Under the pieces are notes generated by a model. The model made no database searches. It was given only the letters and a program-made list of their open reading frames with translations, and was not told where the DNA came from. A stretch of DNA of 64,000 bases from Cladocopium goreaui (lineage: Eukaryota; Sar; Dinophyceae; Suessiales; Symbiodiniaceae), in the NCBI GenBank assembly GCA_947184155.2, contig CAMXCT020001391.1, forward strand, positions 124,001-188,000, read 5' to 3'. Positions 21,601-30,357 of this stretch are shown piece after piece. Position 1 is the first letter of the stretch. Each line of letters opens with the position of its first letter. Made by a program: the position numbers and the translations under genes.

Positions 21601-23740
21601 GACTCGTGAATCGGAAGGTTCGAGGAGTGAGGTGAATCCGGCCCACACAGTAACACCCTCGAATAATCCCACAGAACCCATGGTAACTCCAAATGTCGGA
21701 CAACCCAATGCTGAATACTTAGGGGATGAGCATCGCTGTAGCATCTGTTTGGAAGAGTATAATGCAGGGGAACAATTGGTGCGATTGACCTGCAGACATA
21801 CCTACCATGAGGGCTGTTGGACTGACATCCTATTGAGGGAAGAAAACCCAACATGCCCATGTTGCCGCGGCGGGGGACATGTAGTTGCACACTACCGCTA
21901 CATTGCACCCACTTCTCCAAGAGATCAGCAGGATGAATTTAGGACACCACACGGGACACCCACCTTTCCATGGTGGCCTGAGACCGCAGAGGCGTCTGGA
22001 GCCACATCAACTTACCATTCATCCACCCAAGTGCCTGGTCACCAATCAATTGTAGTTGATCCCGGGGCATGGACCAATCTAGCAGGTCAGCAATGGGCTG
22101 AACGCCAAGCCACAGCCGCGCGGAATGCGGGCTTGAGGTCAACGCGTAAGTCAATGACTAATCCAATGGCTGTCAGGGGAGTAGGACAGGGTACTCAAAG
22201 CTGTACGCATGTTGCCACATTGCCGATAGCAATACCCAACATCATCCACCCCCGATCTCAACCGGAAGAAGGTGATGGTCCATTGGTTAGGGGCGAATCT
22301 GTATCATTCAACTTCGAAACCCCCATGGTAGAAGGGGAGGGCCGTGACCTCCCGGCACTACTTGGTTTGAGGAGCATGAGCAATCACAATGCCGTGCTGG
22401 AAATGGCACCTGGCAGGGAAATGCTCACCCTCACAGCCACGGGTAGCTATACCATTAGCTGGGGTTCGGACGCGATTCACATTCCACTTGAGAGGGCTCC
22501 CAGTGGACATCTTGTGTTTAGGACCGACGCATTCCAGAGCATTCCCAGGAGAGGTGGTGGTTTACCCCCAACGGTCTATGGGTTATATAGCCATATGAAT
22601 CGTCAGTACCAAGAAACTCCAGATGTTCCCATTGGTGTAGCCCCAAGTGATAATCCGTATGCAGATGTCCCCGAAACCCCAGCAGAAGCACCTGCCAGAT
22701 CATCAACAGAAGCCCCAGCCAGGAGTGCAACAAGAACTGGACAACCATCTCCAGGATCACCATCAACAACCCCATCACCTGCATCACCACCACCACTGCC
22801 AAAGACAGGACAACCATCATCAGAACCACATCCAGCACCAAGACCAACACCAACACCTGCACCACCATCACCAATACCAAAGGCAGAACCACCATCAGCA
22901 GAACCAGCTCAACCATCGATGCCAACACCCACGGAGAGCACAGCATTTCCACCAGCACCACCACCTGAAGCGACTGTAGCAGCAGTTCCAACATATCTAA
23001 CACCACAGGCAACAGTGATGACAGCAACAACAGAATCATACACAGCCAAAGCAACGACTCCGATCAAGGCCATGCCGGCGAAACTTGGTGAGCCTGCAGC
23101 AGCAGCACCAACAACCACCATGTCAACACCCACTCAACCAGCAAAAGCAGCAACGCCAACCATCGCAACAACAACACCTGCAAAACCGTCGACACCAACA
23201 CCATCACAACCACCACATCCAATTCCGGCGATGCCATCGCAACATCATCCACCACCAGCGAAGCCAGCGGCAACAGCAACACCTGAACAATCAATGCCAG
23301 CACGACCACCAGCACCAACACCATCATCACAACCAAAACTACCAATGGCAAAAGCCCCAGGACCTATCAACCGACCAAGGTCGCCTGCTGACACCCCGGC
23401 CAAGGCAGTTGCGGAGGCTGAAATGGTAGCAATGCCGACACGGTCTGAACCATCCAGAACTACAACCACCACACCTGGCCCCAAAGCCACAACTGAAAGA
23501 ACATGGCGCGGGGCAGGTAAAGCCGCTACACCTCATTCACAGCCAGCACCAGGAGCAAAGGAGCCAGCACCAAAACCATCAACACCAGCTACAAGAACAA
23601 GAAGAACCACGGACACTGCTACAGCGACAACAGCAACAGCATCACACACACATCACCGCGCATCGCGCCAAGTAAATCACCATCTCCTGTTAGGTCACCC
23701 TCTAGTGGCACCGACGTGGCGGCAAAAGCCAAAGCACTGA
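18695..23740 (+). CDS. Copia polyprotein part 1: gag, CCHC, RING-H2, protease
   Basis: From ATG 18695 (MFTAVLKLCAVLVVALVGSV, a hydrophobic signal-peptide-like N-terminus) the frame runs 1681 codons. It holds a basic Arg-rich region (about residues 105-130), a gag-like helical domain (about 230-430), and a CCHC knuckle C625-x2-C628-x4-H633-x4-C638. A RING-H2 finger follows (C1015, C1018, C1033, H1035, H1038, C1041, C1054, C1057), then an aspartic-protease motif VVDPGAWTNL with D1122, and a long Pro/Thr/Ala-rich tail. In retroelements the knuckle binds RNA and the protease matures the polyprotein. The last 30 or so codons are probably out of frame: from about 23645 the adjacent frame carries the natural continuation, implying an indel in a (CA)n run. 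Confidence 0.9.
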   Translation: MFTAVLKLCAVLVVALVGSVSASTGLVIKSRNTSALVIQSSAVGAGSISVTTHWYAASNGRKAPVQARSEGEYKPSLVNGDLWRQELNSTLVRLHHSRRKFKMNPRDQRRAELLRRRLRRQQRSVLERLLTMYDSKLKHLKSRHMELCELVYGKDAAIRSRKHCMNGSRAGNRKVKSPEAHGNSGSMTAGHRDGRSLSDSTLVLAAGGGLSTCALVACMVPGRSSHPRLPPAWSPEMEHQYSFSTWSRDILIWSIATDGDASRKAASVISQLQGSAREFSRTLPPQTILTGGTVNGTQTDPLTFLMYQLSTRFARLGEEVRLGAVGDLLSFGRESNERIDMLLTRFDTTRMRAAETGGLALSYAGLSWLLIRAVGVSDSQLIQLLQPLGGALPADEQQFTELKGAIRRMGRIIENAPGNMSNMLRGRQNPTHSYHIQDEHSWNENVFTSQNDQPSSSWHDQSSWQSQWHSSEAYPTYTPPQDPYVYLSEGQGDSGTDTDTSSDYGEEAWPAAEGATANEQAAELYWAYSRAKARWRSFMGKPTRKARRFARRAIYKGGKGGKSKHGKPKGKIINTSSYLSELNESQLMEIFPAFRAKGGKKGAGSGKGKGRKGNPRGPDGRKMRCHECGSEDHLVAKCPRRAAANDSSQNLFVDLDTADQIPPGVITSTTVLMVNEVDANVGQESRTDHWSTVSGGPPSNASTLPAAPQDPWANSDPWRRYNESRTGRQVVGGIVNPMPPLPRTTRAVDMADQSLYMQSVFNGLNGLMHPTTEPRSFGPPVMNQFTYNTPLATNPTNNLPQNNPTNPQGRNVNNEPFSQQPVAESTTIQEPYVAQNMQPPPMQLPPVQRHEVSQHPLIVGPGEIPTVILQHPAPELPEWALMPEFNFLQGTASEVRAPTYHPIVSENAISTLDTIRSQVVGEFHQANQLREIPIASRVSERVSEPAFNHPQVRALHHQHRTMMTLQEMRTRESEGSRSEVNPAHTVTPSNNPTEPMVTPNVGQPNAEYLGDEHRCSICLEEYNAGEQLVRLTCRHTYHEGCWTDILLREENPTCPCCRGGGHVVAHYRYIAPTSPRDQQDEFRTPHGTPTFPWWPETAEASGATSTYHSSTQVPGHQSIVVDPGAWTNLAGQQWAERQATAARNAGLRSTRKSMTNPMAVRGVGQGTQSCTHVATLPIAIPNIIHPRSQPEEGDGPLVRGESVSFNFETPMVEGEGRDLPALLGLRSMSNHNAVLEMAPGREMLTLTATGSYTISWGSDAIHIPLERAPSGHLVFRTDAFQSIPRRGGGLPPTVYGLYSHMNRQYQETPDVPIGVAPSDNPYADVPETPAEAPARSSTEAPARSATRTGQPSPGSPSTTPSPASPPPLPKTGQPSSEPHPAPRPTPTPAPPSPIPKAEPPSAEPAQPSMPTPTESTAFPPAPPPEATVAAVPTYLTPQATVMTATTESYTAKATTPIKAMPAKLGEPAAAAPTTTMSTPTQPAKAATPTIATTTPAKPSTPTPSQPPHPIPAMPSQHHPPPAKPAATATPEQSMPARPPAPTPSSQPKLPMAKAPGPINRPRSPADTPAKAVAEAEMVAMPTRSEPSRTTTTTPGPKATTERTWRGAGKAATPHSQPAPGAKEPAPKPSTPATRTRRTTDTATATTATASHTHHRASRQVNHHLLLGHPLVAPTWRQKPKH

Positions 23741-24231
23741 GGCGAGTTCCCCGCCCAGTGCCTAAGGGACCACCACGGGGGTCGGTGGGAGCCACTGTTG
23801 CCGGCGCAACGCCGGCCAGTAAGGCACCACCTCCAAAGGCCCCGGAGCCTGGAGTGACCATGAGCGTGGGGATTGAAGGCATGTCGATGCCGGTAGAGGT
23901 ACCTACCCCAACAGTCCCCATTAATTTAGCCGGACCTCCTAGAACGATTCCACCTAGACCTGGGGCCCCTAATGAGTCAGGAACAATGCTAAAGGAACCC
24001 CCAGCAGAACCATCCTCATCCATGAGGGCACCAGTGGCACCACCAAAAGAGCCCCCTGGACCTCCACCAATGCAGCCGAAGGAACCGCCTGGGCCACCAC
24101 CAGGGTGGACCCCTGAAACTAGTGACCACCCTCCTAAGGCTAAAGCTAGGGTAAGGATTGGATGGGGCGAAGGTGAAGTCAGAATGACGTCCGAAGTAAG
24201 ATCAATGAGACCACGGGGTAGGGACCAGTAA
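23650..24231 (+). CDS. Copia polyprotein part 2: Pro-rich linker (shifted frame)
   Basis: The frame opens through TSPRIAPSKSPSPVRSPSSG and continues as a Pro/Gly/Ala-rich disordered linker to a TAA at 24229-24231. It carries no ATG and makes sense only as a continuation of part 1 across a frameshift in the cacacaca run at 23643-23650. The next pol frame opens at 24222, so a second shift lies at 24222-24231. Confidence 0.7.
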   Translation, partial: TSPRIAPSKSPSPVRSPSSGTDVAAKAKALRRVPRPVPKGPPRGSVGATVAGATPASKAPPPKAPEPGVTMSVGIEGMSMPVEVPTPTVPINLAGPPRTIPPRPGAPNESGTMLKEPPAEPSSSMRAPVAPPKEPPGPPPMQPKEPPGPPPGWTPETSDHPPKAKARVRIGWGEGEVRMTSEVRSMRPRGRDQ

Positions 24232-27200
24232 CTACACATGCATACCTGGCAGAGGATGAACTATTCCAACCACCGACCAAGGCCCTAATTATTGATGAAC
24301 ATCACGATGTACCAGCCTATTTTCAACGACACCAATATGAAGTAGATGTTATTGACCCTCGGACCATCTTGTACACCAAACATCAAGCACCGAAGAACAT
24401 CAGACTCGGCCACTATAAATTTGTTTGGATAAATGCCCCCATTCGAGGTAAGCATATCCCCCCTGATAAGTATAGTGCTTGCTTAGAAGAGGTGAGGCAG
24501 CTGCTGCTAGCATCCGAGGAGTCAAACACCTTCTGTGTCCTGATTGGAGCTTTCGGCGGAATTTGGAGACATCCCGGTATTGAACAAGTTGCCAAGACCG
24601 AACACTGGAAGAAGTGCTACCATAGGCTATGCCATTTCAGTTTGAAAGTAGACCACTCCTCCAAGCATCCGTCCAGTGCATGCATCGTGACCTTGTCATT
24701 TTGTCTACCGTCCATTGTTAGTCACTCATGTAAATGTGAGGTGACCACTCATTACATGGACTGGTTAAAAGAATATTGTGACAAGCAGCGATGCGATGCC
24801 ATGCGCTCCATATCTTTAGCCGTACTCAAAGAATGTGCATCCGAGATGATGATTGATCCCAAGGGTGAGGTGTGCACTTCAACTTCACAGGGAACACCCG
24901 ACTTGCACGGTACAGACCAGCCGGTCGGCCGTGAAACCGATGAACACTTAAGAGAGGATCAACAGGATGCATATCCCACTTGGCAGAAAGTTCAGCAGAA
25001 AGAAAAGGAGAAGAAGCTTAAAGCGGAGGGTAAACATAATCCTAAGAAACGCAAGTTCGTCATTGAAGATCACCACGACGACTGCGGCAATGATCTTAGT
25101 GGATTAGGACCCCATGTAATGGAAGAGGATAACTTAGCCCCCCAAGATTTAGCCCTTTTCTTAATGACCGATTATGCCAATTCCAGAGTGCGCCAAGTTG
25201 AATCACTCGAGCATGCATTGATTCAAGCCAACGCCGACTCGTCACCTTTGGATGTCATTGAGATTTGCGGTGGTGAAGCCAGATGCACCACAGTAGCCAT
25301 CCGCAGAGGACTGAGAGCAGGAGACAACTTTGACATCATCTGTTCATGTGACTTAAATGATGAATCCAATCAAAACAAAGTCATCAAGTATATAAAGGAA
25401 TCCAAACCTCTGGTTACTATCATGGCACCCACGTGCACACCTTATGGACCCATGTCAAACATGGTTAAACATGTCAATTGGGAGTCATGGAAAAGAAGTT
25501 TGGATTATGCACGACCTCATGGAAAATTTTGTGGACGTGTAGCATTACTTGTTGAAAAGATGGGTTTATTCTTTATAACAGAACAACCACATCCATCAAA
25601 GCTTTGGGAAGAGTCCGAGTGGCAGGAAGTATTAAAATTGTCTACTACTGTCAGCATAGTGATTCACCAATGCATGACCGGCCAAAAGGGCCCTGATGGA
25701 GGACCAGCTAAGAAACCCACGAGATTCATCGCTAACCATAGGACTCTCTTAGAACCGTTGACTAAGTATGTTTGTGATGGAAGTCATGAACATGAATTAC
25801 TTGAAGGAGGAAAAGCTAGTCACTGTAAACTGTGGACATGGAAACTAGCTACATCGATAGTAGATGGAATAACTAACCTTCGAGAACTAGTCAACTCAAG
25901 AGAGCATGCCTATCCAACCATCGGCACGAGCACTGATGCATCCGAGCCAAGCAGTGAACCCGCTGAAGATCCAGATAAGAGACCAGCAGTCTGCCCAGGA
26001 TGTAAAGGACATCTAAATAGGAATGATCCAAGGCACACTCGTGACCCTGACACCTGTAAGTATCCTTTAGATGCCCCCGTAATATGGACATGTCCTGGGT
26101 GTAAGAAAATGAAACCTGCTGGTGATAGTTCACATACTTATGCCCAAGGTGAGTGCAAACACATGACCATAGCTCACCGCAAGGGCATTCATCGAAAAGG
26201 CCATCATCCCAGAGAGCCAGCCAAGCGAGCTGATGAACTTCCGGTTCAGGCCCAACTGCCTGATGGAACCGATTTGGGAGCCGGTGAAGGAGCTGCTAGT
26301 AGTTCAGCCGTAGAGGCAGCACCACCAGTAGAAGACAGGATTGTCCCTTACAATCCAGATGACGGCGAACCTGCCGAAAGCAGACTCCGAGGCCCTTATC
26401 GAAAGTTCCGGGATGCGGCCGCAGGTAGTGAACATCCATCTGACTGGTCTAGATTTGATGTCACTCATAGTCTAAAAGACTTGAGAAGTAGTCATGAACC
26501 AACTATTATTCGAACACTCAGGAAGCTGCATTTAAGATGGTGGCATGCAGGCCCCACCAACATGACTAGCGTTTTAAGAAATGCAGGCATACCTGAAGAA
26601 GTCATAAGCTACATTCCTGACATCATTTCAACCTGCCGTGAATGCCGCAAGTGGGCACCAAAAGCCAAAGATACTCAACCCTCTGTTTCTTTGGCCATGA
26701 ACTTCAACGAAGTAGTAGAAACCGATTTGATGTTCTATCGAGAATTTGTTGTACATCACTTTATTTGCAGAGCGACAAGATGGCATGTTGCTGTGGAAAC
26801 TCCTAACAAAACAGAAGACCAATTAATCACGAACTTTCACACAGCATGGGTATCCATCTTTGGCCCACCTCAACAGCTTGTCACCGACAGTGAAGCTGGT
26901 TTGACTTCATCCAGCGCTGAAGCGAGATTGAAGCGTATGGGTGTAGTCTTAAAGGTAAGAGGCAAGGACCAACACGCTCGGTACATCGAGAGGAGAGGAG
27001 CGATCTTAAGACATGCGATGCATGTGATGGAATCCCAAGCCATAAGAGAAGGTATTGACATCAACTTCCCATCATTACTTGCCAATAGCGTCTTTATGGG
27101 TAACGCACTAACACATGTAGGAGGAGTTACACCCTACCAGGTAGTGATGGGAAGACAACCAGCATGCCTTCCGCCAATTACTGACAACGCCGGCTTGGAA

Positions 27201-28562
27201 GAGAGAGTTGATGCTCGCATCCGCGAACTTGCACTGCAGTCTATGGTCTCAGCCACGAGTGCATCTCGTATCAAAAGAGCTCTGGGGTCTAAAACTGCCT
27301 TGTCGGGAGAAAACCGTTTTGCAAAAGGAGACTTGGTAGGGTTATACCGAACGCCCCCGAGCAAAGACATGAGTGGCTGGACCGGTCCATATGAAGTCGT
27401 AGAGTGTGTAGCCGCAGATGGCATTGTAGCTCTTAAAATAAATGGACAGACCAGACCATATCGCCTCCAAGATGTACGCCCAGCACAATACTATGCAACA
27501 GTTTCTCTTTATGGACACACCAATGCGGATATCTCTTTGAACGCCATGGAATACATCCATCAATTTTTGAATGAACTCCCTGATGGCCGTGTTGAAGTTT
27601 TTGGGTATGTAAATGACAGACTGACAAAAACCACCAAGCGATGGCCCAAAATTTCAAAAGCACTAGAGTTCATCATAGCAAATTCCCTCCAGATGGATGA
27701 TATCTGCACTGTAAGAATTGGACATAAAATCAAACAGCTGCAAGATCTGAACGACAGATACCGCAATGTGATTTTCAATTGGAACATGAACAACCCAGAT
27801 GCAATGCTCATACATGTTGCCGATCATCCGAGACAAAACATCAACACAATCTTTGGCCCACAGGAGTCCTTCGTCGCAACAATGCAGTGTTTTATGCTAG
27901 ACAGAGATGTCGGGATGACACTTGATGATTTTGAGGAGAGAGTGCTGGACCGTCCGTCGGCTATGGCGCATCTCGATCGAGAGATCGAGGTGGGTCGTAG
28001 TGATGGGCGGCTCAGTACGATCGCCGAGGAATCTCAAGTTAGCATCGACTCTCCAGAGGTTGAAGCATTGTATATACAACACTTCGAAGGTGCTCCCAAA
28101 GAAATCCAAAGTGATCTCAAGGAGCTGTGCTGGGTAGTTCTCAACGAACCAGTAGATGAAGTAGCAGATGTGGAGATTAAAGATGATTGGTGTTATTTTT
28201 CAAATCCAGATAACCACAATGATTGGGATCTAATACCACCAACAGTCAGTCCAGATTTCGACGAGTATGATCACACTTTTGAATTTGATGAAAATGATGA
28301 ACCATTTCTGGAAGTGTTGATCTCAGAAAGTATCACTGAATGCTTCCAAGACAGTCGCGATGTGTCTAAACCCAACACAATGAAAGTATTCCTTAATGCA
28401 GAAGCCAAGAAAGAAGTCATCGAGAGAGATACGGACTTGCTTACTGCTAAGGAGTTGATTGACCATCGTAAAGAAGTTGATGAAGCAACAGTTAAAGAGT
28501 ACGAAACCTGGCATAAGTATAATTGTTTGAACGGATCCCCAAAAAGAAGTGTAAGGTTCTGA
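24222..28562 (+). CDS. Copia polyprotein part 3: methyltransferase-like domain and integrase
   Basis: Open from 24222 to TGA 28562. Numbering from 24369: a methyltransferase-like domain begins with DVIEICGGEAR (295, motif-I-like), then APTCTPYG (353, motif-IV-like with Cys) and TEQPHP (EQP 405-407, motif-VI-like). A zinc-binding pair follows (H721, H726, C756, C759), then the integrase core with D786, D840 and E874 (IERRG, the copia AERxNR position). The integrase inserts the cDNA. The methyltransferase-like part lies where most copia elements have only the pre-integrase region. From recall, this extra domain is common in dinoflagellate copia proteins. The frame ends early through loss of one T near 28526. 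Confidence 0.9.
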   Translation, partial: GPVTTHAYLAEDELFQPPTKALIIDEHHDVPAYFQRHQYEVDVIDPRTILYTKHQAPKNIRLGHYKFVWINAPIRGKHIPPDKYSACLEEVRQLLLASEESNTFCVLIGAFGGIWRHPGIEQVAKTEHWKKCYHRLCHFSLKVDHSSKHPSSACIVTLSFCLPSIVSHSCKCEVTTHYMDWLKEYCDKQRCDAMRSISLAVLKECASEMMIDPKGEVCTSTSQGTPDLHGTDQPVGRETDEHLREDQQDAYPTWQKVQQKEKEKKLKAEGKHNPKKRKFVIEDHHDDCGNDLSGLGPHVMEEDNLAPQDLALFLMTDYANSRVRQVESLEHALIQANADSSPLDVIEICGGEARCTTVAIRRGLRAGDNFDIICSCDLNDESNQNKVIKYIKESKPLVTIMAPTCTPYGPMSNMVKHVNWESWKRSLDYARPHGKFCGRVALLVEKMGLFFITEQPHPSKLWEESEWQEVLKLSTTVSIVIHQCMTGQKGPDGGPAKKPTRFIANHRTLLEPLTKYVCDGSHEHELLEGGKASHCKLWTWKLATSIVDGITNLRELVNSREHAYPTIGTSTDASEPSSEPAEDPDKRPAVCPGCKGHLNRNDPRHTRDPDTCKYPLDAPVIWTCPGCKKMKPAGDSSHTYAQGECKHMTIAHRKGIHRKGHHPREPAKRADELPVQAQLPDGTDLGAGEGAASSSAVEAAPPVEDRIVPYNPDDGEPAESRLRGPYRKFRDAAAGSEHPSDWSRFDVTHSLKDLRSSHEPTIIRTLRKLHLRWWHAGPTNMTSVLRNAGIPEEVISYIPDIISTCRECRKWAPKAKDTQPSVSLAMNFNEVVETDLMFYREFVVHHFICRATRWHVAVETPNKTEDQLITNFHTAWVSIFGPPQQLVTDSEAGLTSSSAEARLKRMGVVLKVRGKDQHARYIERRGAILRHAMHVMESQAIREGIDINFPSLLANSVFMGNALTHVGGVTPYQVVMGRQPACLPPITDNAGLEERVDARIRELALQSMVSATSASRIKRALGSKTALSGENRFAKGDLVGLYRTPPSKDMSGWTGPYEVVECVAADGIVALKINGQTRPYRLQDVRPAQYYATVSLYGHTNADISLNAMEYIHQFLNELPDGRVEVFGYVNDRLTKTTKRWPKISKALEFIIANSLQMDDICTVRIGHKIKQLQDLNDRYRNVIFNWNMNNPDAMLIHVADHPRQNINTIFGPQESFVATMQCFMLDRDVGMTLDDFEERVLDRPSAMAHLDREIEVGRSDGRLSTIAEESQVSIDSPEVEALYIQHFEGAPKEIQSDLKELCWVVLNEPVDEVADVEIKDDWCYFSNPDNHNDWDLIPPTVSPDFDEYDHTFEFDENDEPFLEVLISESITECFQDSRDVSKPNTMKVFLNAEAKKEVIERDTDLLTAKELIDHRKEVDEATVKEYETWHKYNCLNGSPKRSVRF
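24887..24913 (+). repeat. Internal copy of the 3' LTR junction
   Basis: acagggaacacccgacttgc inside part 3 resembles acaggagaacacccgacttg at the start of the right LTR (30164-30184), including the 13-bp identity AACACCCGACTTG. Confidence 0.5.
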
Positions 28563-30133
28563 TCGACGCCAAGCTAGTCTCTAAGTGGAAATATGTAGAC
28601 GGGAAGCGCATCATCAGGATGCGATTGGCCTTGCGAGGGTTCAAGGAACCGCAAACCGAAGATGAAGTGAACTTCTCGGCCACTGCGCAAAGAACATCCC
28701 AAAAGATTCTAGCTAGTGAAGCAGCCTGCCACAAAGATTGGAGTTTTGTCGCTGTGGACATAAGCAAAGCATTTCTTCAAGGGCTCACCTTTTCCGAGAT
28801 GAATAAGTTGACCGGAGAGCCCGAGAAACACATAAGCTTTACTGTCCCGGCAGGAACAGCCAAACATCTCAGACGGATCCCAGGATATGAAGATTTTGAT
28901 GAGCGAACGGAAGCTCTCAAGTGTCTAAAACCTGGCACTGGCTGTAGAGACGCTCCCAGAGCATTCAACTTGAGGCTAATCAACATCCTCAAGGAATTAG
29001 GGTTTCGAGCATCTCTATATGACCCCCAATTATTAATGTTACATAAGGAAGAAACCCTAGTCTTAGCTATAACCGTCCATGTAGATGACATCAAGATGGC
29101 AGGTCTGAAATCAGAAATAGATTCTTTGGTTAAAACTCTGGAAGGACACTTTGGGAAATTGACGTACCAAGAAAGTGAATTTACAAACTGTGGTATTTGT
29201 CATAAAAGACTCCCAGATGGAACCATCACTCTTGATCAGACAGAATACCTTAGTGCATTAAAACCTATAAACCCAAAACACTATGCCAATCTCCAGAAGG
29301 ACGCACAATGCCCCGAGCACCTCAGAGCGCTGTATTGGAGCTTGTTAGGAGCCGTTGCCTATTCCGCCCTAACACAGGCGTGGGTCTTAGTCTACATAAT
29401 TTCCCTCCAACGTGTAACTCAGAACCCCACTGTTACACATGTCAAAAGACTGAATGCACTCACCCGAGAGCTTCAACGTCGTCCCCAGAGATTAGAGTAT
29501 AGCTCAATGACTTGTAGCAGGGTTGTTGAGCTATATTCTGATTCAGCATTCTCCAGAGAAAATGATAAGGGATACGCTTTGAGAGGTGCAGTATATCTTC
29601 GAATGGGCACTGATGTGAGAGGAGTAAAGAGATGCCATTTGATTGAGGCCGTTTCTCAATCTCATAAGCTCGTGGTGCGCAGCACATTCGCCGCTGAGCT
29701 GTTGGCACTCACAGCATCCGTTGATCAAAGTTTTATAATTATAACTACCCTTCATGAAATGTGTTTCGGACCCCTTAGTCCCCAATCCAGTATAAATCTA
29801 AGAGAAAATGGAGGTTACCTCATCGAACTTTATGTCTGGATAGACGCCAGGTCAGTTTTTAGTGCGGTGGAAAATGAAAACTTCAAATACCCAACGGAAA
29901 AGTCACTACTCTCTCATATCTCATGGATTAAACAGTTGACCACCTCGAAGATCATCAACATTTTAGGCTGGGTCGACACACGCGACATGATAGCCGATGG
30001 AATGACCAAAGGTTCCATCGATCGGTCGCAGTTAATTAGTGCTATGAAGGGGTTTGTACGAAGACTACACCCCGCCGAATTCATGAAGACCAGAGGGACA
30101 CGTCCTCTGGCAAGCACAGATACTGACGTTTGA
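28523..30133 (+). CDS. Copia polyprotein part 4: reverse transcriptase and RNase H
   Basis: This frame overlaps part 3 by 40 nt and has no ATG. It continues part 3 if TGTTTG at 28525-28530 once was TGTTTTG (giving NCFERIPKKKC). RT motif A is AVDISKAFLQG (D79), and the catalytic box is VHVDD with D188 and D189. RNase H shows D340 (YSDSAF), E392 (FAAELLAL) and the terminal block GWVDTRDMIADGMTKG, all typical of copia. All expected catalytic residues are present, so only the frame breaks argue against function. Confidence 0.92.
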   Translation: MFERIPKKKCKVLIDAKLVSKWKYVDGKRIIRMRLALRGFKEPQTEDEVNFSATAQRTSQKILASEAACHKDWSFVAVDISKAFLQGLTFSEMNKLTGEPEKHISFTVPAGTAKHLRRIPGYEDFDERTEALKCLKPGTGCRDAPRAFNLRLINILKELGFRASLYDPQLLMLHKEETLVLAITVHVDDIKMAGLKSEIDSLVKTLEGHFGKLTYQESEFTNCGICHKRLPDGTITLDQTEYLSALKPINPKHYANLQKDAQCPEHLRALYWSLLGAVAYSALTQAWVLVYIISLQRVTQNPTVTHVKRLNALTRELQRRPQRLEYSSMTCSRVVELYSDSAFSRENDKGYALRGAVYLRMGTDVRGVKRCHLIEAVSQSHKLVVRSTFAAELLALTASVDQSFIIITTLHEMCFGPLSPQSSINLRENGGYLIELYVWIDARSVFSAVENENFKYPTEKSLLSHISWIKQLTTSKIINILGWVDTRDMIADGMTKGSIDRSQLISAMKGFVRRLHPAEFMKTRGTRPLASTDTDV

Positions 30134-30164
30134 GCTCGAGCCAGTTACATCATCTTACCAACTT

Positions 30165-30179
30165 ACAGGAGAACACCCG
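30165..30179 (+). promoter_or_regulatory. Weak polypurine-tract position
   Basis: The plus-strand primer site should lie directly before the right LTR. The sequence there is acaggagaacacccg, only partly purine (AGGAGAA), so the call is by position rather than by strong sequence. Confidence 0.35.
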
Positions 30180-30352
30180 ACTTGAAAGGTACATGATCTA
30201 TCATACCTCAGGCACATTGTTGTCCATGTAACTGTTCTGGCTCTAGAGCTCGACCTAGGTAAACACAAGACTTCGTCACAAGCGGACAGAGGAAAACAGA
30301 CATTTGCGGAAACAGTACTTCTTTGTCACTTTAGTTCCTCTATTTTTCGAGT
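30180..30352 (+). repeat. 3' LTR (173 bp)
   Basis: Matches 18408-18580 except T at 30236 for C. Followed by the AATTG target duplication at 30353-30357. Confidence 0.95.
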
Positions 30353-30357
30353 AATTG

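Larger units (their letters stand above)
18408..30352 (+). mobile_element. Complete Ty1/copia-type LTR retrotransposon
   Basis: An 11,945-bp element bounded by two 173-bp LTRs that differ at one base (18464 C, 30236 T). It is flanked by the 5-bp direct duplication AATTG (18403-18407 and 30353-30357). A primer site follows the left LTR directly. The coding order is gag with CCHC knuckle, RING-H2, protease, Pro/Thr-rich linker, methyltransferase-like domain, integrase, RT, RNase H: integrase before RT defines the copia (Pseudoviridae-like) class. The reading frame is shifted at about 23645, 24225 and 28526. The near-identical LTRs imply a recent insertion, which sits oddly with three frame breaks. 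Confidence 0.95.
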
